Shown: positions 38,461-50,541, counted from the stretch's first letter. The stretch: 64,000 nt of DNA from Phycomyces blakesleeanus NRRL 1555(-) (GCF_001638985.1 NW_017265152.1:438849-502848), one strand, 5' to 3'. The notes: generated by a model from the sequence alone, not told the origin. A program made the numbers and translations.

Positions 38461-38808
38461 GTCATCCAATATTTAAGCTTGGTGTGTCATTCCATTGAAA
38501 AAAAAAAGACAAGAAAAGCTCAATCTCGGTTTGTTTATATTGTATACCCTTGTTCTCTTCTTTAATAAATACACATCCAATATTTGTTATAAAGAGAAAA
38601 TCGAGTGTAAGAGAGAAAGAGATAATTATATTCTAAAGTTGATAGGCCAGCTAAATAAAAATAATGAGTCTTACCAATGCTTTTCTCTTTGAGTACGTTC
38701 TTTAACAGTCACAATTAGCTACAAAAAGAGAGTTAAAGATGGAGCATCATTGCGGTTATGCTTGTACACCCCCTTTTTTCTTTTTATTTGTTTTATTGAT
38801 TGAACACC
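38461..38808. other. Short intergenic spacer
   Basis: 348 bp between the dynein light chain and the GH20 gene; A-rich and purine-rich, presumably 3' UTR plus promoter. Nothing else visible. Confidence 0.4.
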
Positions 38809-41800
38809 ATGGCCGAAGATTTTAATTTTCTTCACAGAGACAGCATGCTTGGCCAGACATTCGAAACTTCGTCTGACACGATGCCTAACGTACTCATCGT
38901 ACTTAATGTAACCCAGCTTCCGGTGGAGTTACAAGACGGCGTTTTAAAGGCCATGAAGCATGCACCCCGCAACAACATAGTGAATGGTGCTGTTGATTGC
39001 CTTGATAATGACTACCAATGGCATACAAGGTAGATTCAAAACAGCTGAATGGGGTAGCTCGTATTGAATTCCTTAAGATAAATTTGTACAACTTGGTGTG
39101 TGTGTATAAAAAATAATGCTGTATGAATATAATAGTTTTGTCTATGATCAAAGTTTGCGCCCTGGAGAATTAGTTGTGAACAGCAACCGCTCCAATTATG
39201 GAGACACTAGTTTGTCCGAAGACTTTCAAATATGTGTACGATACAATCGAAGAATTGAAGGTATATGATGTGTTTTATTATTCAAATATTATAAAGAGAA
39301 ATTCATTTATAACCTTTTGTTCACACAAAGCTTTCCGCGCACTGGGAAGACTGCTGGGTGCTGCGCGTGATCCAAGAGTAGGGACGGGTGAACATGGCAT
39401 GTTTTTAAATTTTACAGAGCAGGCACAATTTGAAACACAAGGGTAAATACATATCCATAACTAAGTGTACGATAATTGTAACCTTTGATGTATTCGTTTT
39501 TGATAGTGTACTGATCGATTGCAGTCGAAACGGTGTTCTTCGACTCCACAGTGTCTATTTCATCCTGTGCAATATGGCCTACATGGGATTAAATATGCTC
39601 CAGTTATATACTGAAGATACTTATGAGGTACGCAATATAATATTATAAGCAAATATAGGAATATTTAACTTGAGAATAACAAATAAAAATAATTAATTGT
39701 ATAGGTTGAAGGAGAACCGTTATTTGGATATTTAAGAGGTAATTAAATAAAGTCCTTTTTATAATAAAAAAAATAACAGAAAATTAGGTTAATTTCTTTG
39801 CTTATTTACAATATATATATATAGGAAGATATACCCATGAAGAACTTTCAGCAATTGACGACTATGCATTTGATCTGTTGAGTACATTGCGCCAGTTCAT
39901 CGAGTGGTCCACGTCAGGAGTTGGCATATACTAACGAACAGATGTAGAGGAATTGAGGTGATACCCTGTATTCAGACACTAGGTCATTTCGGCCAAGTTT
40001 TACAATGGCCACAGTATACACATCTGCGAGATAATCAAGAAGTTCTGCTTGCTGAATCAGAGGCAACTTATGAATTTATCGAAAAAATTGTAAAGGCTGC
40101 CGCCAGCCCATTCAGGTCCAAGCGGATTCATCTAGGAATGGACGAGGTTTGACACTTCAATCGATGCCAATATATTAGTTTCTGATACTGCTAGATTAGG
40201 CATATGGCTTGGGTGAAGGAAGATATGCGCAATTGTTTGGCTTCAAAGAACCAACCAAGATATTTGTGGACCATCTGAAACGTGTACATGAGATCTGTTC
40301 CCGCCTTGGGATCCAACCTATGCTCTGGTCAGACAGTAAGTTCTTTTTTTAAAAAAAAAACAAAAAGGTAGAATTATTAACATATTCCTGTGCTGGTCTA
40401 TTCAGTGTTATTTTGCTTAGGTTGGTCTTTTTTTATAGATAAATACAGGTTTTTTGTATATGTATTAGTAACATTTTTCGTAGCGGCCAAAAATAATACA
40501 CTTCAAGGATATTATGATGAATCTAGTAATCCGGCAACTCCAGAACTGGTTGAAAGCATGCCTCAGAATATTGATCTTATTTTTTGGGACTACTATCACA
40601 CTAACCCTGATGTTTATGAGCAAAAATTGAAACAGCATCGGGATCTAGGATGTCGACAACCTTGGCTTGCAAGTAAGTTTCTTATTTATTACACCGAAAA
40701 TTGTATCAAGAACTAATATACATTAGCTGGAGCATGGACTTGGAGTAGGTTCTGGACAGCCCTACCTTTCACCTTTGCATCTGTAAGAGCAAGTACAGTA
40801 ACAGCCAAGAATAAAAATCATGGTGTTCGAAATACCTTTATCACCATCTGGGGGGATGAAGGCAATGAATGTGATATGTAAAGATCGGTTATTGGTGGGA
40901 ATATATAATGTCTCGGCTAACTAGAATATTTGAATAGATATTCTGCTCTACCTGCCATGTGCTATTATGCACACCATGGCTATAGCAGCCAGGATGAAAT
41001 TGATATTTCTTTGCTAAAACTAAGCTTTGGTAATAATTTTTGAGATACACCAAAAAATGAGTGGTGTTATCGATTGTACTTATGAGTTATTTTGCTTTGC
41101 AGAGGGTATTTGTGGGGCCAGTTTTGACGATTGGGTATTTGCATCCAAGGCAAGTATACATATTTTGGAACTACTTTACGAAGAGTCGTCATATTAATAA
41201 ATAACATTAAAAATAGATTGATGACACACCTAGTGGACTTCCTATCACCCAGCGTACGCATTATGCCCCAAATACAAGCAAATGGATGTTGTGGGAAGGT
41301 AACTTGTCAAAATTGTGTTGCCTTCTTTTAAAAAAACGAACAAATGTCTTAACAAAGAAAAAACAACTAGATCCATTCGTTAGCTTCTTGTCTCCTCAAT
41401 ACTCAGACGAAGACTTTGAAACTCATTATCGTTCCATTGCAGAGCATCTTTTTGATGCTTTGGAAACCAAGAGAAATCTGGGTCCCCTTAATCTACGCCT
41501 TGAATTTCCTGCTCGTATAGCTACTGTTCTATCCCTGAAATGCCATCTAAGACAACGATTAGAAGATGCCTATCGAAAGCGTCAGTACGAACAACTTTAT
41601 GATCTTGCTCAGGGTAGGTTGAGCCGCCTAAGAGAAGAGGTAGATCATTTGTGGAGGTACCATCGGCAGATGTGGATGAAAATGTATAAGCCTTTTGGCT
41701 GGGAGGTTCTTGAGTTACGATATGGTGGGTTACGCACAAGGCTTGAGACTATGTATGACCAAATAATGGCTCATGTTGAGTATGCAATGACAACAAAGGA

Positions 41801-41945
41801 CTCTTTGAGCGAAAGTGATCCTTTAGAAAACGAGCATGCACGTATAGAAGAATTTGAGGTGGATCTAGAATGCCTTTTCTTTGGATCACGTACCAATTTA
41901 CTTTTGGACTATTCCAGAGCAGCAACTTCCATACGCCATGGTTAA
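38809..41945 (+). CDS. GH20 beta-N-acetylhexosaminidase, hexosaminidase D-like
   Basis: Glycoside hydrolase family 20 type enzyme acting on terminal GlcNAc/GalNAc, resembling the cytosolic/nuclear HexD (HEXDC) branch. Fourteen exons fit, giving 711 residues: 38809-39029, 39136-39260, 39331-39442, 39507-39627, 39705-39738, 39825-39876, 39948-40146, 40200-40335, 40484-40672, 40727-40877, 40938-41029, 41103-41149, 41217-41298, 41371-41945. Landmarks: YTHEELSAIDDYAFDLGIEVIPCIQTLGHFGQVLQW; the catalytic Asp-Glu pair in HLGMDEAYGLGEGRY; PMLWSD; and WGDEGNECD. No signal peptide, consistent with a HexD-like intracellular enzyme. A helical C-terminal domain of ~190 residues follows the barrel. The intron at 41150-41216 is GC-AG; the intron at 39877-39947 has a GTTGAG donor and a perfect TACTAAC branch point. 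Confidence 0.88.
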
Positions 41946-42294
41946 AGATGTTTAATTAAACTTTCTCAACAATCTCGCACCGTTGTATGGAATTTATTTT
42001 TCCTTTCTTTCTTCTGCTTGACATTATTGTTTATGCATAAATAGAACAAGCTTAATATCATAGCTCCTATTTTAGTGTACTCTTATTCTGTCGATGCTAT
42101 TATATATATATTTATGTATTAAAAAATATTTAAAGAAGTATTATATATATATATATTATATAAATAATCAGAAATTTAATACGTTTATATATTTGTACGT
42201 CTGCAAGATGGCATTTGTGATATGAGGGGAATGAAGGGGTTAAAAAGAAAAAGAAAAAATATGGAATAAGGGAGGAAATTTTGACGGGGCGGGT
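41946..42294. other. Convergent intergenic spacer
   Basis: 349 bp between two convergent genes, AT-rich with TA tracts near 42103 and 42141; presumably both 3' UTRs. Confidence 0.4.
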
Positions 42295-42711
42295 TTACTC
42301 TTTCCATGAACTGTTATACGATGCTGATCTTCCTCTGACACCTTCAAACGCGTTGTTAATATACAAGGAAGTCGGCATAAATTGAGGCATCGCTGTTTCC
42401 TGTTGACCTTTTTCTATTGTATGATCTTGCTTTGCATTTAAGGAACCTGTCCCAAATGAGTCGGCTGATTCGGGTAGGGTTGGAGAGAGGAAATTTGAGG
42501 CAAGCGACTGAAGGATCTTGGAATCGATGAAAGGAAAAGATGTTCGTTGAACTTGGGAAGGTTCAGTGGTACTATCCTGAGGTTGTTTCTGGTAAGCTCC
42601 TGGGCTAGTATCAGATGAACGGCGGCTATGGAACTGAGGACAGGCTGATGTATGGGACCCAAACGAATCTGTTTTCTCAAATGTTCTTCCACATTTGCAA
42701 CGGAATGGCAT
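42295..42711 (-). CDS. Small protein with N-terminal Cys/His zinc-finger-like motif
   Basis: Single-exon frame of 138 residues. It begins MPFRCKCGRTFEKTDSFGSH and continues TSAC, which reads as a degenerate C2H2/C2HC finger (C-x-C then H-x4-C) positioned at the very start. The remainder is Ser/Pro/Gln-rich and looks disordered. I do not recognise a family. Fungal Cys-His fingers of this terminal type occur in small transcription-associated proteins, but a DNA-binding role is not established. Balanced base composition compared with the AT-rich surroundings supports coding. Confidence 0.55.
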   Translation of the reverse strand: MPFRCKCGRTFEKTDSFGSHTSACPQFHSRRSSDTSPGAYQKQPQDSTTEPSQVQRTSFPFIDSKILQSLASNFLSPTLPESADSFGTGSLNAKQDHTIEKGQQETAMPQFMPTSLYINNAFEGVRGRSASYNSSWKE

Positions 42712-44814
42712 TACTGTTTTTATTGATTTATGTTTTTGAAGTACAAGCTGTAAAGAAAGAAGGAATAATTTTTTTTTAAAAAAAAACTACTTGTAATTTA
42801 TAAAGAACTTTTATGTTTCTTTCGTAATCTGTTACGCCCACCACCCTAATCATGTGCTTATTAGTCGAGGAGCAATAAAGTGAGATGTCAGAGAAAACTA
42901 TACACAGTCTGTCCCTCATTAGTTGGCATATATACACTTAGGTAACTAGTAGGCTCTCCAGTCTTGTTTAATGAAGAAGAACGCGGACTCCTTTTTTTTA
43001 AAAAAAAATGACCCGGGGGCAATGCATACTTTCTGTTCTCACCCAACAGATTTAAACAATGTAAAAAAAAATGGGTACAAACTTACAACATGCAACTAAC
43101 AAGGAATACATAATAAGAAATTGCCAATTGTTTATGCTAATTTTGGTTTTGTAAATTGAAAAAAAAATGAATACATACACAAATATATGCAGGTCAAGAA
43201 AAATCAATTAGGAATGAAGACTGTAGCATTCTTCTATCTAAAGAAGCGTTTCTTAATCTCTGCAGGACTTAAACAAAAATCAAGAATATATGTATACAAA
43301 GGTCTGTTTCTTTCTAAAAAGAAAATAAACCATTAATGGCCTGGTTTTAATACAATATATATATGTGTGTGTGTATAATTGACTTTATTATGATTAATTT
43401 AATGAAGCAGGGATTATGCGCACGGTCAAGGTTATTATATGAATAAATTTAATTTTTCACGGATATTATTTACAAATCATGATATATTCACAGTTAATTC
43501 TCTAGAGTAGTTATCAGATAAAAACATATATATGTAGTTATTAGTATAAATTTTTATAATGATGATTATAAATATATTATTATCTGATCAAATAACATTT
43601 TTATTTATGATATTCATCCCAATGGATCTAGTATTGTTATATTCTAACTGGGAGAAAAAAGAAGAAAATAATGTATACCTTATAAAGTCGTATACAGATA
43701 TTGCTCGTGGTACGTGTATTGAATGAGAACTATGTAGCTATAGAATAAATTAACTGTGAGATTTAATACATGACTGTAATCACTCAAACGGCTACACTTG
43801 AAAATTATGGGAAGTAATAGACTTTGGATTGAATTTACATAGAATCATATATCCTGTAAAGAAACAAAACTCTTCACTTTTTTCTATTGTCCTTCATTTG
43901 CACACCAGTCCCCTTCTGAAGCTAGCCCCAAATTTTGATCACAAAGTTAGGATATCCATATATATATATAACAAATAGACCGTGATAAAAGGTTATTGTT
44001 AATAAATACGAAAAACCCTATCAAGTATCATAATAATAAACGCTTTATCAAAACTATATTGATGTTTATTAACATAAATGAAAAGAAAATTACACATTTT
44101 TCAAATTAATCTTTTTTGCTGTGTTTAACACTTTCAGCACAAATTAATTATTCAAAATTTGTTCCTATATTATCTATAAGGGAGTATTATTATTCTGCTT
44201 ATTTACAATGAAATCTATGGAATACTACTGTTAAAATATAAGGCTATTTTAGTACAAAAAAATATTATAATTAAACAAAGAAATTGACATTATTTATAAA
44301 AATCTATTATGGACAAAGAATAAATTACACTCAGGAAATAAAAATAAATAAAGGACTACCCAAGGTTCTTTGAGAAGTCTTGGAGCATAGGTATTTGTCT
44401 CATCAATAGAAGTCTATTTAAATTAAATAAAAAACGTAAAAAGAATAAGGGAAAATAATATAGTAAGCCTTATTCCTCTCAATAAAAAAAATGTGTAAGA
44501 ATAAGCGATTATTTGTAGTTTTATTTCACTTTTTTTAATGGAGCATTTCTTACCTCTAATCCTAGGGGGTCGCCGTTTTCTGACAGGAGTCAACATTTTA
44601 ATTTTACCAGACCACATAAAGGTAACTTGTTATCTAAAGTCCAATAAGTATATCTGGTCCCTAACACTCCATGATTATTATTATAGCAAAATTACTTTAA
44701 TAAAGAAGGTGTGGGCTTGTAGCAATTTTCTTGGACTTTTGATTTTTGTACGTCGGTAAAAGACTTTTCGTTTAATAATATTGTTTACGAAATTTAAAAC
44801 TATACCTGAAAACC

Positions 44815-45260
44815 TGTTGAGTACACCTATGGCAACAAATTGTGGTGTGAACCAAGTTCAATAAAAAAACATATTGATAACCCAATACATTAGCCCTGTT
44901 CATTAACACACTTTTAACCTGGACCTGTAACCCGCTTTTAGCCCAGTGTATTATAGCTAAAGTTCGATATAGTAGTGATTCTACAGTTTCTCTTTCAGTC
45001 CTCTCGTATTATATAGTTTTCTCTCTATTATGATCATCCTACTCTCTTCTATTCTATCTATTCTATCTATATATGCATTCCTTTTGTTTCATTTTGTTTC
45101 CTTAGTCTCTGTATTTTCTGTATTTCTTCCTGTCTTTGTACTTATTAGCTTACTATTTTATCGCTACACTTGGTGTGATTATCAATATTCTTCTCAGGCA
45201 CTTACCTCTTTTTATTGGAAGTAAGACCTATGTTTTGGGAAATTTAATATTATAATTTTT
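44815..45260 (+). repeat. Dispersed repeat, copy 2 (parts B and A)
   Basis: Block B (about 44815-45000), starting CCTGTTGAGTAC and containing GTGTGAACCAAGTTCAA and GTTCGATATAGTAG, matches the reverse strand of 22160-22350. Block A (about 45080-45260), with GGAAGTAAGACCTATG and GGGAAATTTAAT, matches 21925-22110 in direct orientation. The B ends are probably terminal regions of a non-autonomous element; no coding potential was recognised. Alignment by eye. Confidence 0.6.
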
Positions 45261-45752
45261 TGCCTTATAAAACAACAATAACAAAAATTATTAAAGCAAA
45301 AAAAACACACTCAACAAATATAGTAGTAGGTAAGTTGCTACAAATGCATACCCTCTATAATACAAGGCGGGTTAATGGTCTTAGATAAATATAAAAGGTA
45401 TAATATTAAGTATATAATTTTATTTATACAGCTTTATACTATTAGTATATGCGCTTTAATATATATATATATAATAGGATAGCTATCGAGAATACTACTT
45501 CAATATGGTATATTCTAAAAGAAAACGACGGATCCCACCTTGGAAACATTGTGCCCTTATCACTGATTGTTGATATAAAAAATCATTAGGCGTAAAATCC
45601 GAGAAATTGAGTGAGCATTTTATGTTATTATATATTACGGTTTAACTGGTCTACATAGGTTATATATTAATCGTACATATAAAACATAAATAATATTGCT
45701 CTTGTATAATTGATATAATAATTGGGTGTAATCAATTTTTTATTGTAAAGTA

Positions 45753-45866
45753 CAGCCCGGCCGGTGAATATTGTCAGTTACAAAAAAAATAGTAATTACC
45801 AGCCACAGAAGAATGAAGTTGGAGGTTGCAAAAAATCGACTTGGCGGTTATAAAAGACATAAATGT
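45753..45866 (+). repeat. Left terminal inverted repeat of the Tc1/mariner relic
   Basis: Inverted partner of 46502-46609. Shared blocks include CCGGCCGGTGAATATTGTCA, GTAATT.CCAGCCACAGAA and TGCAAAAAATCGAC. Confidence 0.85.
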
Positions 45867-46501
45867 CGAAAGACAAGATTTGATTTTGTTGGTCAAAGAT
45901 GCTGTTAGGTTTAGTTTATAGCGTTTAACTATGGTTCAATTAATAAAATCATATAGTGTTTTGGTTCTCGTAACATTTCAGTTGATTTGCAGCTAGAATT
46001 AGTAGATGTTTATTCAAATAAAGGTTTAGAATGGAGTTCGTTTAAAAGCAGTTTATAATTTGACGTTTGAAATGAAGGCAAAGGCAAAGGCCACAAGGGC
46101 CACTAAAGCGAACATCATTGCATGTATAATCAATTATAGGAGATAATGTTCCTTCTTTTATCAAGCGATGGCGCTTTTATTTTTCCTCTCACTAAGGCTC
46201 AGAACTGTTCAATAGGATTTAGCTCAGGCGATTAAAGGGGGGAGATAGATTGTTCTATAGCCCCTATCTTCGAGCATTCAAATTATCGGTTTCGACTTAT
46301 GGATACTAGTATTATCCATCACTAAATAACTTCCCTTTAAAAATACATCCTCATCCATAACTTCAAGAAGCTCATTGACAAACTTGATAAAATGAATAGT
46401 CGTTGTACCTTTTGGAGCTGGTTTTACACCAACTGCACTGGTTGTTTATTTAATGAATACGAACAATAATAATAAAAATGGTAAAAAAGATATAAGGATA
46501 A

Positions 46502-46609
46502 TTATGTCTTTTGCAACCGTCAGGTCGATTTTTTGCAGCCGCCAACTTCATTATTCTGTGGCTGGCAATTACTTTTTTTTGTAACTGACAATATTCACCG
46601 GCCGGACTG
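46502..46609 (-). repeat. Right terminal inverted repeat of the Tc1/mariner relic
   Basis: Reverse-complement partner of 45753-45866; ends CCGGCCGGACTG followed by TA. Confidence 0.85.
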
Positions 46610-46758
46610 TATAGGAAGGTCATTATATAAATAGGTATATGAAAGCCAAAAAAAAGGCTGAGTTAAAGATGATATCTGCGTCATCTGTTGTTGTAGAATA
46701 TAATACATCACACACACACATATATATATATTGATAATAATTTGTTTTCTGCGTAATC

Positions 46759-48132
46759 ATGAATAAGGGAGTTGAGATCATTGATATTAATGAACTGATT
46801 GAACTGTTCTTTACTGGAAATGAAGACATTTCGGGTTCGTTTAAGATTTACATTCGATGATCAATAAGAATCGAGAATGCTAAATTGTAGCATGAGGAGT
46901 TGTATAGTTCTCCGCTCTGCCACACCACATTTGAATGATGGGAATGCTGATCTTAATCGTATTTCCAAACTTTTACCAAGAATAATAAAGCATGCCTGTG
47001 ATGCTGGTCAGAAATCAGATACTCAAATCAAAGATTATACTGAGATTTTGGTGGATTTACTTGTATTTCTAATATCAAAGAGCACAGACCATGCTATTAT
47101 CTTTATCGGAGATATCCTGAAAGCTTTAGAAGGTTTTTATATTATTTTACATTATATATATATATAATATCACTTGGCTCTAATTACGATATCTAAATAT
47201 TGAAAGATGTTACGAATGAATGCCAGACAACAATGTATTATGAAGTTGCTGTGACGGTAAGTTAAGAAGAATTAAATAGGTACCTTGCTATAAACTTTAA
47301 TAAATTTGCCCACTATTCCATAAAGTTATTCCAAAATATGTCTATCCTCGCTTCCGCTACGAGTTTCATAATAAAGTTCGACCCGTCTATAAATTTTCAC
47401 GCTTCTTTTAAAGCATCTACTGTTCTTCCAGCCATGTTCGATCTAAGTGTCAACGCGCCTAGAGAAGTTGTAAATTGTTTGTTAGAGGTAATAATGAATT
47501 ATAGGTATATATAGTTTCTTATAAGTCTATAATATAGGCATCCACGCAACTCTGTGCTACTTGTACTAAAGGAAAACTTGTAAAATTAAATGTCATATTT
47601 TTCAAATCTTTGAGTCTTTCAATAATGAAAGCTATAATTTTTATCTTATATACAGATTCAATGTAAGTCTCGTAAAGCTTAATTTTTCTTTCATAAACCG
47701 TACTAATTTTACGCACAAAAGTCACAAGTATACTCTTGCTGATGAAATGGGAAAATGTCTTAACCTATTAAATGAGCAAATTCAATTTTGCGAACTACTT
47801 GATACGCATGAATCGGGACAAATTGTTGACAAACTCTATTATTCTTTGGGAATACAACAAGTACCTTCAATTCAAGTAAAGTATCAAAATAAACTACAAA
47901 ACACTAACTAAATGATGATCTAAACAAACTTTTGATTTTCTATACCACAAAGGAGGTTCTTCTTGATTCGGCTTTCGCACTTATGCTGAACGGAACTTTT
48001 CCTACATGGGTATCAGAGCTACTCGAGAAAACTAAAGATAAAACTGATTTCAGAATTACTAGTATGATGTGTAAAGGTTTAATTGACAATATGTCTAGTA
48101 GTTGTATGTCAAGCTATATGAAGACAGATTAA
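46759..48132 (+). CDS. Unrecognised seven-exon helical protein
   Basis: A frame-consistent model of seven exons (46759-46838, 46891-47132, 47207-47256, 47326-47487, 47538-47662, 47722-47875, 47953-48132) gives 330 residues. The product looks all-helical, ARM/HEAT-like, with amphipathic segments such as ISKLLPRIIKHACDAG, EILVDLLVFLISKS and MGKCLNLLNEQIQFCELL. No catalytic motif or family signature was recognised. Codon usage is A/T-biased compared with neighbours, and the gene starts only 150 bp from a dead transposon in a gene-poor zone. Exon 5 (47538-47662) is the least convincing because it is hydrophobic and low in conserved-looking features. It could be a fast-evolving lineage-specific gene, possibly meiotic or regulatory; that is speculation. 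Confidence 0.55.
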
Positions 48133-48400
48133 ACTTGGGTGATGACAGGAGAAATAAAGAACAGATGTTAGAATCTTATTTTCAAAAAACTGATTATCTT
48201 CCCCTCTTCCTTTTTTTTTTAACTTTGTGATGTACTTCTTCAAAGTGATTTACTTTAAACTTCACCATAATTTTCTTCTATACAAAAAACTCCTCTTCCT
48301 TTTTTCTTTTATCTTAACTCCGTAATCTCTCTAATAAAACTGATCACACTATCACAGAACAATGAAGCTATCACTGTAGGAAATGGCAGGATTTATACCT

Positions 48401-48495
48401 CCGACCTCGTACCGAGTTACGTACTCGTAACTTCTGCTATTTAAAAGTCAGTCGTTAAAATACCGACCTCGTAACGAGTTACGAACTCGTAACTT
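48401..48495. repeat. Two copies of a 33-bp palindrome-bearing motif
   Basis: CCGACCTCGTA.CGAGTTACG.ACTCGTAACTT occurs at 48401-48433 and again at 48463-48495 in direct orientation, differing at two positions. In the second copy CGAGTT-ACG-AACTCG is a perfect inverted repeat with a 3-nt spacer, and CTCGTAACGAG forms an overlapping near-palindrome. The copies are 62 bp apart, centre to centre. The local GC content stands out from the AT-rich surroundings. Confidence 0.75.
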
Positions 48496-50370
48496 TTATA
48501 GCCAATCACCACCAGAGAAATTTCTTGTGTAATCATATTCCCAAAATAGTGTCGGAGTATACATGTTCATTACATGCCCATATATGGACACACAAGTATC
48601 TGCGATAAATTCTGGTCGAAATAAATCACGGATTTAAAAATGCGTTTTCCAAAATATCAAAAATGGTTCAAAATAAATTATGTTTCAAATAATGCGGTTT
48701 TTATTTTTGTTTTCAAAGTTGAAAAAAATACCAAGCTATTTCATATAATTTATAGGCAGAAATATATAATATGATCAATTTAATTATTCTAAGCTAAAGG
48801 TTGGGTCATTGAGTTCATATCACTCACTATTCTTGAAGACAAAAGCACCAAAGAGCTACCTTGATAGTGGAATAAAAGAGCAATCTAATAAAATATAAAT
48901 ATGAATGAGTATTTCAAGCTTAAAAAATAAGTTAAATAAAAGCTTACCTTTGAGTTTACCGAGATGCATCTCATAAAAGTTTGAATATCTACAAGTGAAA
49001 ATGAATAAAAGATGGTTAGTATTCAATTACTTTGTAAACTAGGTGTGCAGTTATTACCTCTTAACTCATTTTGACCAGATGATGAAAAGGCTAATGTTAG
49101 TTAATGAGACCCGAGATGAATAATTGCATCACAAAGCATAATATTGCTTTTCTATTATACATACCTCAAAAACAAGAATATACAGACACGTCTTCTACAA
49201 AAATAATATAATGTAAACACACGTAATGAACAAACTTTTGTCGGTAAAGTAGAGTAAGAAACAACGCAAAGGACGTAATCCCACACTTATTCAAAATCGA
49301 TTTAAAAAATTCTCATTGGTCTACTGGCTTTTAATACCAATGATGCAACTCGCAGAAATGTTTTTAAAAAAACGCTGTCATTCTTTCTTGGTTTGCCTTA
49401 TTTTTATAAGTTAAAGAGGTATGCTTTAATAATAAATAATTGAAAATACATCTGTAAATTATTAATAAAAAATATGTGTATATCTTTATATCTTAATTGG
49501 GTTGAGTTTTCTCTTAAAAGATTGCTTGTGTTGGGCATTTTTTACTGATATTATGTAAGAAACAAAAAAAATTGTATATTTTTTCTTGTTTGCAATTTTG
49601 ACAAAGTCGTTTTATATGCTGAAAATCATTGCCTTTGCCAAATTTTAACAGAATTATTTTTTCATTGCTCAATACAATCTCCGAACTTCCTTATTCAACG
49701 TTTTGTCTTACTTAAACAGCTTTTTGTTGTGATCAGAAAGGTTTGAAGTAGGACCAAACCTTCTTTCCTCCTTTATTTGGAAAAGAAAAGATTCAATTCA
49801 CGAAATTACACAAAGAAAAAGTATCTAGGCCAATAATATTGCTTGGGTACCATACACTACCATATTTGGTTTCTAATTTCTGTGGTGGTGATAGCATGCC
49901 TGTTTTAGCCTATTAGTTTTACTTTTTGTCAAATACGATTTATGGGATTTTCTATTATTTTGCATCTAAGCCAATAAAATATTCTAAATATGGCAGATCT
50001 ATACATTTTTAGGTATTTGTATTCTCTTTATGATTGGTTCAACAAATGCATGATGTTTTATACTGAATTTTTTTGGTTTTTATTGATCAAAATAATACAA
50101 GTTAAACATAAAGAAGTATGCGAAGAAGAAGTACTAATTTTTATGACATTTAGTAACAGCTTAAGCTATACATTCATTAAATAATATACATATATTTATT
50201 TTTATGTGATACTTTTTACATTGTTTTATCTAAAAAAAAAGCTATTTTCTAAGTACTATGATATTGATGAAGGAATGTATATTTCTTAATTGATTCTTTT
50301 AATCAAAGAGTATAAACCTGCTTTGCGTTAGCATTGTTATGCCTGATTCCTACTTTTGAAAAAACAGAAG

Positions 50371-50541
50371 ACAGATTCCCTGCGATTCTCGAAATCTACC
50401 GAGATCTCAAATGAGCATGCGAGCAATCTTGACAACCAAATTGTACTTGATGCAGATATTTTTCTGTCAATTCTTCTCAAGTTACTTTCTTTTGTCAACT
50501 TTGCTGATTCGTATTTTATTAATACTAGCCTTCATAGTTGG
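50371..50541 (+). pseudogene. Isolated exon-like open frame
   Basis: A frame bounded by an acceptor-like AAAACAG and a donor-like TTG|GTAAGTGTG codes for about 57 residues of normal protein-like composition (KTDSLRFSKSTEISNEHASN then a hydrophobic helix LSILLKLLSFVNFADSYF). No partner exons were found on either side. It could be a gene remnant or an unresolved small gene. Evidence is weak. Confidence 0.25.

Larger units (their letters stand above)
45753..46609 (-). mobile_element. Decayed Tc1/mariner (IS630/DDE_3-type) transposon with long TIRs
   Basis: Terminal inverted repeats of about 110 bp (45753-45866 and 46502-46609) are roughly 90% identical; outermost bases are CAGYCCGGCCGGTGAATATT. 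TA flanks both ends (45751-45752, 46610-46611), the expected target-site duplication. Between them the minus strand encodes a broken DDE_3-like transposase fragment: VMDN with a catalytic-type Asp (about 46305-46320), HKSKPI, IYLPP, then, after a frame change, ELNPIEQF with the third catalytic residue (about 46200-46240). Several stops and at least one frameshift interrupt it, and the N-terminal part with the first catalytic Asp is missing. The 857 bp length also indicates internal deletion. The element is not functional. Confidence 0.85.
42712..46758. other. Gene-poor AT-rich region with transposon remnants
   Basis: About 4 kb without a convincing gene. It contains the second copy of the dispersed repeat (about 44815-45260), a faint MITE-core match (about 45310-45350) and the decayed Tc1/mariner element (45753-46609). 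The segment 42712-44400 is AT-rich with TA tracts and shows nothing else. Around 44530-44660 base composition becomes more balanced, without a recognisable product. Confidence 0.6.

Noticed and set aside
44423..44617. Lys/Arg-rich minus-strand frame (KIKMLTPVRKRRPPRIRGKK)
   Set aside because: Looked like a ribosomal-protein fragment, but no continuation, no exon boundaries and no recognisable family.
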